Of a DNA stretch of 7,805 bases, positions 1 to 6,483 are shown one piece after another (position 1 is the first letter of the stretch; each line of letters starts with the position of its first letter). A program made the translations under genes and the position numbers. A model generated the notes under the pieces. The model was not told the origin of the DNA. It saw only the letters and a program-made list of their open reading frames with translations, and did not search any database. This DNA comes from Ignavibacteriota bacterium. GTDB lineage: Bacteria; Bacteroidota; Ignavibacteria; Tepidaquicellales; Tepidaquicellaceae. Where the stretch lies: positions 1-7,805 of the forward strand of contig PMIW01000122.1 of the NCBI GenBank assembly GCA_003158365.1. The letters run 5' to 3'.

Positions 1-1
1 T

Positions 2-3000
2 AAAGTGAGAATTGGTGAAGAGCCTACTAATAATTCCATGGTAGGCGTTGATTTTACTACTGAAGCAAAACCAAAGTTTCTTACAAAACTGGTTAACCTT
101 CTTCCGGGATATAATACTAAAGAAGAATCACAGGTTACATTCAGAAGTGAACTTGCATATATACTTCCTGACCCGAACACAAAAAAGAGCGCAATTCCGC
201 AGGATAATAACAGCGCAATTGCATATGTGGATGATATGGAAGGTGCAAAGAAAATTGTATCGCTCGGGATTAATTACAGTTACTGGACTATGAGCTCACT
301 TCCGATTGATACAATTTATGAATCAGGACAACAAGTAACTAAATTGCATTCAAAACGGGCCAGATTAAGATGGTACAATTTAGCGAACGGAGCAAGTATT
401 AAAGATATTTATCCGTTGAGAGATGTTCAACCAGGACAGGACAGAATTACTCCTCTTATTATTACTTATGACCCTACTTCACGCGGTACATATAACCAGT
501 ATGTCAGAGGTTGGGATTCAACAATCAGAAGAACAAATTGGAATGGTATGATGAGATATCTGAATACGACATCAACTGATTTACTGAATGAAAATATTAA
601 CTTTATTGAATTCAATATGAAGGTTGACAGAGGTGCCAATTTTAATATGAATAATGCAAAGATGGTTATTGATTTGGGTTATATATCGGAAGATGCAATA
701 CCAAACGGGATAATGGATTCCGAAGATAAAGATAATAACGGAATTCTAAGGCAGGAATATGATTTAGGGCTTGATTTTATGAATGACCAGCAAGAGTTGG
801 CTTATATCAATACATTTAATAACATGAATTATACTCTTGAAGATTTTCCGAACCATGACCCTATGCTTGATAACAATGATTCTACCGGTGCGATAAATTA
901 TGGAATAATTAATGGTACGCAGAATAATAGGCTTTTTGAAGGCGGCAATAAACCCGATACTGAAGATTTAAATAATGATGGCGCACTGGAAACAGCCAAT
1001 CAGTATTTTGAATACACTATAAGCCTCGATACAACAAATAATAAGAGAATATCAGGCCGCGGAGCTCCCGGAAGCGGATGGTTCCAGTATAGAGTACCGC
1101 TTTCAGAATTTACTAAAAATATTAACGGGGCAAATTTAAACCATATAGAATATGCGCGTGTATGGATAACCGGAATGGATTCTGCAATTACATTGCAGGT
1201 TGTGGATTTCAATCTCGTCGGTAACCAGTGGTATAAACCAAATAAAAATGACGCAACATATAATGTCGGAGTAGTAAGCATTGAAGAAAATTCTCAGATT
1301 TATATGAGTCCTGTTTCTGGTGATATCTTAAGACAGACTGTCAGGAATACGAGTGGTGTTGATACTAAATCCAATGAACAGTCTCTCTCCATTGACGTTA
1401 TAAATCTTACAAATGGTCAGGCTAAAATTGCAATTAAAGATTACTTATCACAGTCTCTGAATTTATTTAATTATAAGCAATTAAAATTATTTGTAAACGG
1501 TGACCCGAGTTTTAATTATACTAATGAAAATGTTTACGATGCAACTATGATAATAAGGTTTGGAACAGATTCATTGAATTTTTATGAATACAGAGCACCT
1601 GTGCATCCTGATTTCAGACCCGGTCAGCCATGGAATCCTTTAAACGAAGTCGTAATAAATTTTACCGACCTTACAAGCCTGAAATTCAAAAGAGATTCGG
1701 TTAATCAGGTAATCGATACAAAAGTACCAAACGGACCACCCGGTGCATTTTATAGAATAAGAGGTTCACCCGCTCTGAATATTATAAGGCAGTTTGTTGT
1801 CGGCGTGGAGAAAAACCGTTCAGGACCGAATTCGACTTTAACAGGCAGTGTCTGGTTCAATGAAATCAGGGTACTTAAAGTTAATGATGATAATGGCTAC
1901 GCCTATAACATAAATACAACTGCAAAATTGGCCGATCTGGCAAATATAAGCATTAGTGTGTCCAAAGTGGACCCGAATTTCCACTCTATAGATACGCGTG
2001 AAGGTTCCCATACTACAGGACAGTCGTGGGATTTTTCCGCTACTGTTAACGTGCATAAAATAATTAATAATGCTCTTGCTTCGGCATTTTCAGATGAATG
2101 GAAGGATTTCCTGACTCTTCCGATTTCCATAAGGCATAGTGAAAACCTTACTAATCCTAAATATTATCCGGGTTCGGATATTGATCTGGAAACAGCTGCT
2201 CAGGAAAAATATAAACAGGTGCTGGCTAAAACAAATGATGAAACTCTTGCTGCAACTGCGAGGGATAATTTAAAAAAAGAAGCCCAGACTCTGGCAATAA
2301 GAAATGATTTTGCTCTGACTGGTATGGCATTTAAATTCCCGGGTAATAGTTTCCTTGTTAAAAAAGTATTAAATGCTTTCGCTATTAATTTTAATGCTTC
2401 GTTTGGCTCGCAAAGAGATATAACTTACGAGAGTAAAACAGATTTTAATTACACCGGTAGTTTAAATTATAATACTGATTTTGGTCTGGCTGAAAAATAT
2501 AATTTAAAAATAGGAAAAATTTTAAACTTAGGCGAGAAATACCAGAATGCAAAGATGTATTTCTTCCTGCCGTTCTTACCTTTAGCACCTTTATACTCGG
2601 AAAATTTTACTGCATCTACGGATTTCAACAGGTCGAGGAATGAATCAAAACAAAGGCAATATACTTTTGATGACCCGACAGGAAGGCAATTCAGAGCCAA
2701 CAGGGGATTTGGGTTTAACTGGAAATTTATTGAAGACTGGATTGTGGATTTGACGGGTACTTACAGCGTAAGAATAGGGAGTGATTTAACTTCTCTGGAA
2801 ACAGACAGCCTTAACAGGCAAAGGTCTAGCGGTTCGATTTTCGGTGATATATTCCTGAAAGACGCTCTAGTGAATTATGGAAAGGATCTTGACTATGCAC
2901 AGGCAGTTGCGGTAAATCCTAAATTTAATATCCCGATAATTAATAAATATATTGACCTTGCAACGAATTATTCCGTTAACTACGGTTGGACAAATCCAAG

Positions 3001-4354
3001 CACTACAACTAATATCGGGTATAATGTCGGGTATTCAAATACCTGGAATGTTCAGACGAACATAAAATTTAATGAAATATTTGCAATCTTTAAATCCGGC
3101 TCAAACGCCCCGCCCCCGAAATTAAGATTGCTTTCATCTGCAAGCCAGTCAAATGGTCCGATGGATGATAAGGGAAGCATAGAGGATATTATTAAAATAC
3201 TCGGAACATTTATACCGGAAAGTGTTAACATGACTTTTAACCAGACAAATCAGGTTTCAAATCCGGGCGTGGAAGGACGGCCGGGTTTCGGAAACTTCTG
3301 GATGACACCTTCAACTAAAGAAAGTTTCGGTCCTTCGAGAATGTACCAGCTTGGGTTAAGTATGTTCCCCGGCAAACGAGTGCCAAATCTAAGCAATATT
3401 ACAGATGCTTTTAATCAGTCCAATAATGTGACTTTTACGGCAACAATAAATCCGATATTTCCCCAGACAATCAGAATGAATCTTACTTTCAAAAAAATGT
3501 GGGGATTTAATAATGCAACTTCATTTAATTCGAATGAACTGGGATACTTGGGCGACCCTGTAAATAAATCAAGCAGTAAAAATAACGGTTACTCAATGTT
3601 CTTTGCGGGAAGTATCGATAAATTCAAATTTGAAAGCACGGGTGACCCGAATGAGGATAATAAAAATTTTGCTTCGGCATTTAAAAGTCAAATTGGCTCT
3701 TTTCCTTTCCCGAACTGGACTTTGTCAATTTCAGGCCTGGAAAAATTTCCTATGTTTGCACAGTTCGCCTCGACCATTACTGTCGAAAACGGATTCACTT
3801 CCGAATATGCCGAAGGTTCATCAGTTGATGCCACTAACGTGGAAGTTATTTCAAGACAATCGGTTACTCAAACTTTCAGCCCGTTGATTGGTCTGAATGT
3901 ATCTTTTTTGCCGATGTTCGGAGGCGCATTGACAGCTTCATTCAGGTTAAATAAATCGATTACAAACACACTTGTTCCATCTAGCAGTTTAATTCAGGTT
4001 ACAAATACCAATGACTGGAGCCTGAATGCTAATTATGCTAAATCAGGATTTGAAATTCCTTTCTTCGGACTCTCTCTTAAAAACGATATTTCATTTGCGC
4101 TTACATTATCTAAAAATACAAATGAACCGATTGACTACAGATTCACTGCAGGAAATTCGACAGGTGACCCTTTGCCGGGTAACGGCTCTGCGGTTACCAC
4201 TATAAATCCTTCGATACAGTATTCTATCAGCTCTAAAGTACAAATGCAGTTATTCTATAAATACATTAAGACTGAGCCTACTCAGGGAATTTTAAATACG
4301 GTTCCCCGTACTTCCAGTGAGGCAGGATTGAATATCAGAATCTCTATTCAGTAA
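2..4354 (+). CDS. sprA: Type IX secretion translocon protein SprA (Sov), C-terminal ~1450 residues, 5' partial
   Basis: SprA forms the very large outer-membrane beta-barrel through which type IX secretion cargo crosses, and it is needed for gliding in gliding species. The reading frame is already open at base 2 (AAA GTG AGA), so the GTG at 5 is internal and the true start lies upstream. Full SprA proteins are roughly 2,000-2,400 residues, so about the last 60% is here. Family landmarks in order: the EEPTNNSMVGVDF segment (17-55), a YVDDMEGAKK segment (about 224-253), the IDLGYISEDAIPNG segment (about 668-709), DTEDLNNDG followed by a WITGMDS block (956-1190), the EENSQIYMSP block (about 1283-1315), the SVWFNEIRVLKV block (about 1847-1885) and the AKLADLANIS block (about 1922-1951). 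After that come long alternating hydrophobic/polar stretches rich in Asn, Ser and aromatic residues, as expected for barrel strands, up to the TAA stop. The frame has no interruption. Family assignment is by remembered similarity; the residue-level match was not computed. Confidence 0.93.
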   Translation, partial: KVRIGEEPTNNSMVGVDFTTEAKPKFLTKLVNLLPGYNTKEESQVTFRSELAYILPDPNTKKSAIPQDNNSAIAYVDDMEGAKKIVSLGINYSYWTMSSLPIDTIYESGQQVTKLHSKRARLRWYNLANGASIKDIYPLRDVQPGQDRITPLIITYDPTSRGTYNQYVRGWDSTIRRTNWNGMMRYLNTTSTDLLNENINFIEFNMKVDRGANFNMNNAKMVIDLGYISEDAIPNGIMDSEDKDNNGILRQEYDLGLDFMNDQQELAYINTFNNMNYTLEDFPNHDPMLDNNDSTGAINYGIINGTQNNRLFEGGNKPDTEDLNNDGALETANQYFEYTISLDTTNNKRISGRGAPGSGWFQYRVPLSEFTKNINGANLNHIEYARVWITGMDSAITLQVVDFNLVGNQWYKPNKNDATYNVGVVSIEENSQIYMSPVSGDILRQTVRNTSGVDTKSNEQSLSIDVINLTNGQAKIAIKDYLSQSLNLFNYKQLKLFVNGDPSFNYTNENVYDATMIIRFGTDSLNFYEYRAPVHPDFRPGQPWNPLNEVVINFTDLTSLKFKRDSVNQVIDTKVPNGPPGAFYRIRGSPALNIIRQFVVGVEKNRSGPNSTLTGSVWFNEIRVLKVNDDNGYAYNINTTAKLADLANISISVSKVDPNFHSIDTREGSHTTGQSWDFSATVNVHKIINNALASAFSDEWKDFLTLPISIRHSENLTNPKYYPGSDIDLETAAQEKYKQVLAKTNDETLAATARDNLKKEAQTLAIRNDFALTGMAFKFPGNSFLVKKVLNAFAINFNASFGSQRDITYESKTDFNYTGSLNYNTDFGLAEKYNLKIGKILNLGEKYQNAKMYFFLPFLPLAPLYSENFTASTDFNRSRNESKQRQYTFDDPTGRQFRANRGFGFNWKFIEDWIVDLTGTYSVRIGSDLTSLETDSLNRQRSSGSIFGDIFLKDALVNYGKDLDYAQAVAVNPKFNIPIINKYIDLATNYSVNYGWTNPSTTTNIGYNVGYSNTWNVQTNIKFNEIFAIFKSGSNAPPPKLRLLSSASQSNGPMDDKGSIEDIIKILGTFIPESVNMTFNQTNQVSNPGVEGRPGFGNFWMTPSTKESFGPSRMYQLGLSMFPGKRVPNLSNITDAFNQSNNVTFTATINPIFPQTIRMNLTFKKMWGFNNATSFNSNELGYLGDPVNKSSSKNNGYSMFFAGSIDKFKFESTGDPNEDNKNFASAFKSQIGSFPFPNWTLSISGLEKFPMFAQFASTITVENGFTSEYAEGSSVDATNVEVISRQSVTQTFSPLIGLNVSFLPMFGGALTASFRLNKSITNTLVPSSSLIQVTNTNDWSLNANYAKSGFEIPFFGLSLKNDISFALTLSKNTNEPIDYRFTAGNSTGDPLPGNGSAVTTINPSIQYSISSKVQMQLFYKYIKTEPTQGILNTVPRTSSEAGLNIRISIQ

Positions 4355-4355
4355 A

Positions 4356-5381
4356 TTATTTATCTGATACTTTAATTTCGCCGTTGATTATTTTAATTCT
4401 TATTTCTTCGACCTTTTTTCTTGTCTCATCAGGTATGAGACTTTTATTGTTTTCATTGTAAATATAATCAACGCCTTTTTCTTTTAAACCAAGAGATTTT
4501 ATTCCCCCGGTAAATTTATTTTCCTTAAAATCTTTTATTGTCTGGTAAATAACTTCATCAACCTGCTTGGTCATGCTTGTAAGGACGAATCCGGGAGCTT
4601 CTTTATACTGGTCCTGGTCAACACCTATTGCAAATTTTTTCTGGTCCCTTGCCGCTTCGAATACTCCGAGTCCCGAAAGCCCGGATGCATGATATATTAT
4701 ATCTGCACCGCTGGAGAACTGGCTTAAAGCAATTTCTTTTGCCTTTCCCGGATTTTTAAACCCTTCACCTGTCACGCTTACATATCCGACTGATACTTTT
4801 ATTTCGGGGTTAATGTATTTTACTCCGCTCGTAAAACCTGCTTCGAATTTTTTTATCAATGCCGATTCCATACCACCTACAAAACCCAGTTTATTCGTCT
4901 TCGTTAGTAATGCCGCCAGTGTTCCTACTAGGAATGAACCCTCTTCCTCTTTGAATTTTAAAGCTGCAAGGTTGGACGGAATTTCTTTATCGGATACTGT
5001 GTAATCGATACATCCGAATTTTTTATCGGGAAAGTCCGTTGCAATTTTTGTTATGTCATCGGTAAATATAAAACCGATTCCGAACACCATGCCAATATCT
5101 TTTTTACTTGCTAATTTTCTTAACGCTGATTCTCTGTCTGAACCTTCCCCCGGGTCAATTTCCTCATAATCTATGCCGAAATCTTTTTTTGCTCTTTCAA
5201 GACCGTTATGAGCCGCATCGTTAAAAGACTTATCACCCCGTCCGCCGACATCAAAAACAAGTCCGACTTTTAACTTACCGCTTGTTACATTTTCTTTTTT
5301 TTCTTCGCCCTTTTTGCACGAAACACTTAAAACAGAAATTAATAAAACAAAGAAAAAAATATATTTGATGCTTTTTTTCAT
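4356..5381 (-). CDS. BMP/PnrA-family nucleoside-binding lipoprotein (ABC transporter substrate-binding component)
   Basis: This 341-residue protein is a periplasmic-binding lipoprotein of the BMP family (Med/TmpC/PnrA), whose studied members bind purine and other nucleosides for ABC import. Residues 1-21 form a lipoprotein signal peptide (MKKS, hydrophobic core, LSVS) with the lipidated Cys at 22, followed by a charged Lys/Glu linker. Family motifs: VGLVFDVGGRGDKSFND (39-55), GFVGGMES (166-173), HASGLSGLGVFEAA (231-244) and GVDQDQ (253-258), where the Asp residues are the type that contacts the sugar in PnrA-like proteins. The length is normal. It is the last gene of a cdd-tdk-lipoprotein operon, starting 24 bp after the tdk stop. 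A purine-rich GGGAAAG lies just before the ATG and could be a weak ribosome-binding site. No permease or ATPase gene is in the window. Its stop is one base from the sprA stop on the other strand. Nucleoside specificity is inferred from family and neighbours; the gene symbol is left open because bmpA, tmpC and pnrA are all in use. Confidence 0.92.
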   Translation of the reverse strand: MKKSIKYIFFFVLLISVLSVSCKKGEEKKENVTSGKLKVGLVFDVGGRGDKSFNDAAHNGLERAKKDFGIDYEEIDPGEGSDRESALRKLASKKDIGMVFGIGFIFTDDITKIATDFPDKKFGCIDYTVSDKEIPSNLAALKFKEEEGSFLVGTLAALLTKTNKLGFVGGMESALIKKFEAGFTSGVKYINPEIKVSVGYVSVTGEGFKNPGKAKEIALSQFSSGADIIYHASGLSGLGVFEAARDQKKFAIGVDQDQYKEAPGFVLTSMTKQVDEVIYQTIKDFKENKFTGGIKSLGLKEKGVDYIYNENNKSLIPDETRKKVEEIRIKIINGEIKVSDK

Positions 5382-5405
5382 GACTTTCCCGGTTTTGATT
5401 AGTAA

Positions 5406-5993
5406 TTATTCATTCTCTTTTTCTTTAATAATGTGGTGAAGCCTGCATCTTGCTTCGTAATGATTTTCTCCGCCTACGAGAACCCTGTCTTTGTTTTCAG
5501 TTACCCTTTGAGTGCGGTTTGCTGGTGCTCCGCAGACTACACAGACAGCGTGTATTTTTGTAATGTATTCCGCTATTGCAAGTATTTGAGGCATGGGCTC
5601 GAACGGCTTTGCCCTGTAATCCTGGTCTAATCCGGCGACCAGAACCCGTTTTCCTGAATCCGCCAGCATCTGGATAATATCAACAAGATTATTGTCAAAG
5701 AACTGCGCTTCATCTATTCCGATTACTTCCACATCGAAACATTTTTCAGGTATCTCATCAGCATTTTCTATTATTTCCGAAGGATAAGATTGCTCATTAT
5801 GAGATACTATTGAAAACTCGCTGTACCTGTTGTCTATCTTAGGCTTGAAAACTTTCACTCTCTGCTTTGCAATTTCTGCCCTGCGGATGCGCCTGATTAA
5901 CTCTTCCGTTTTTCCTGAAAACATGCTGCCGCAGATTACTTCGATATGCCCGGTTTTTTTGTACGTTCTTATCTGTAGATTTTCGTTCATCAT
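5406..5993 (-). CDS. tdk: Thymidine kinase, type II (zinc-containing)
   Basis: This enzyme phosphorylates thymidine, and also deoxyuridine, with ATP to give dTMP or dUMP in the cytoplasm as part of pyrimidine salvage. At 195 residues it has the usual length for the tetrameric type II family. Visible motifs: Walker A GSMFSGKT (22-29), DEAQFF (94-99) with Glu95 as the expected catalytic base, GLDQDYR (121-127), a zinc site made of CVVC (Cys151, Cys154) and Cys183/His186, and the lasso segment VGGENHYEARCR (173-184) that closes over the base. All key residues are intact. Two ATG codons are adjacent (5991-5993 and 5988-5990); I take the first, but either is possible, and no Shine-Dalgarno sequence precedes them. 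It begins 30 bp after the cdd stop and ends 24 bp before the lipoprotein gene, which indicates co-transcription. Confidence 0.97.
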   Translation of the reverse strand: MMNENLQIRTYKKTGHIEVICGSMFSGKTEELIRRIRRAEIAKQRVKVFKPKIDNRYSEFSIVSHNEQSYPSEIIENADEIPEKCFDVEVIGIDEAQFFDNNLVDIIQMLADSGKRVLVAGLDQDYRAKPFEPMPQILAIAEYITKIHAVCVVCGAPANRTQRVTENKDRVLVGGENHYEARCRLHHIIKEKENE

Positions 5994-6023
5994 ATAATAA
6001 AAAGATTTATGTAAAAATAAAAA

Positions 6024-6410
6024 CTATAAAATGAAATTTTTAGGTAATAATTCCTTTAATTCGTAAATTTTATATTCCCTTGAAGATTTGACAACGATAA
6101 TTTTCAGATTGCTCGAAAATTCGGTCAGAAACTGCAGGCATGCACCGCAGGGAAAATCCGATTGCGTCCTGCTGGTTGCAATTGCAAGGTATTTGAATTT
6201 CTTCTCTCCCGAAGATATTGCTTTTACTGCTGCCACTCTCTCGGCGCAAATCGTAAGTGAATAAGATGCGCATTCTACATTAGCACCTGTGAATATTTTA
6301 TTGCTTTTTGTCAGAATTGAAGCTCCGACTTTGAATCTGGAATAAGGAGAATATGATTTATTCTTTGCTTTTATTGAGCTCTTAATCAATTCATTAATTA
6401 ATTCGTCCAT
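6024..6410 (-). CDS. cdd: Cytidine deaminase (short, tetrameric type)
   Basis: Cytidine deaminase hydrolyses cytidine and deoxycytidine to uridine and deoxyuridine plus ammonia. The 128-residue length matches the small homotetrameric class that uses three Cys zinc ligands. Visible are YSPYSRFKVGA (20-30, including the Phe that stacks on the base), NVE (44-46, ribose contacts), the catalytic CAER (Cys55 as zinc ligand, Glu57 as proton shuttle) and PCGAC (Cys88 and Cys91 as zinc ligands). Two family positions look unusual: NVECASY has Cys47 where NVENA(S/A)Y is typical, and PCGACLQ has Leu92 where CRQ is typical. The C-terminus is short and ends at LLPKNFIL. This is the first gene of the minus-strand salvage operon; its ATG lies 18-24 bp downstream of a good candidate promoter, and no Shine-Dalgarno sequence is visible. 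Family assignment is strong; the effect of the substitutions is unknown. Confidence 0.95.
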   Translation of the reverse strand: MDELINELIKSSIKAKNKSYSPYSRFKVGASILTKSNKIFTGANVECASYSLTICAERVAAVKAISSGEKKFKYLAIATSRTQSDFPCGACLQFLTEFSSNLKIIVVKSSREYKIYELKELLPKNFIL

Positions 6411-6428
6411 TTAGTTAAATTGTTATGA

Positions 6429-6457
6429 TTGATAATATATATATTTCTTACTATATT
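6429..6457 (+). promoter_or_regulatory. Candidate sigma70-type promoter for the GT9 glycosyltransferase gene
   Basis: TTGATA (6429-6434) matches the TTGACA -35 consensus at five of six positions. After exactly 17 bases, TATATT (6452-6457) matches TATAAT at five of six. Transcription would start near 6464, giving a leader of about 20 bases before the ATG at 6484. The elements are read from sequence only. If the host mainly uses the Bacteroidetes-type promoter (TTG/TAnnTTTG), this match would mean less. Confidence 0.5.
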
Positions 6458-6462
6458 ATCAA
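6434..6462 (-). promoter_or_regulatory. Candidate sigma70-type promoter for the cdd-tdk-lipoprotein operon
   Basis: On the minus strand, TTGATA (6462 down to 6457) and TATATT (6439 down to 6434) are again separated by 17 bases, mirroring the plus-strand promoter. Transcription would start near 6427, about 17 bases before the cdd ATG at 6410. Its -10 element shares one base pair with the opposing -35 element at each end, so the two promoters occupy the same DNA and probably cannot be bound by two polymerases at once. Confidence 0.5.
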
Positions 6463-6483
6463 ATATCAAATTCTTCAGTATTG

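Larger units (their letters stand above)
6429..6462. repeat. Perfect 11-bp inverted repeat in the cdd / glycosyltransferase divergent region
   Basis: The arms TTGATAATATA (6429-6439) and TATATTATCAA (6452-6462) are exact reverse complements around a 12-base centre. The dyad lies in the middle of the 73-bp gap between the divergent starts at 6410 and 6484. Its arms contain the -35 and -10 elements of both candidate promoters, so it may be simply a symmetric promoter, an operator, or both. A short tandem repeat, TATCAAA twice (6457-6470), overlaps its right arm and reaches the predicted plus-strand start site. Confidence 0.75.

Noticed and set aside
1000..2700. Open frames on the minus strand inside sprA (for example 1000-1281, 1838-2056, 1903-2130, 2467-2700)
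   Set aside because: They are antisense to an uninterrupted, recognisable SprA frame, show no domain pattern, and have no start signals of their own.
3105..3120. C-rich run in an otherwise AT-rich gene
   Set aside because: It encodes a short Ala-Pro-Pro-Pro loop in frame within SprA and shows no sign of insertion or regulatory structure.
3603..3887. A 94-codon plus-strand frame inside sprA
   Set aside because: It is a shifted frame of the SprA barrel region, with a composition typical of an out-of-frame reading and no recognisable motif.
5433..5630. Plus-strand open frame opposite tdk
   Set aside because: It lies antisense to the zinc-site half of thymidine kinase, whose motifs are complete; nothing supports a gene here.
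6481..6483. TTG as the start of the glycosyltransferase
   Set aside because: It only adds one residue before an ATG at 6484, and ATG is the more common start; the difference is trivial.
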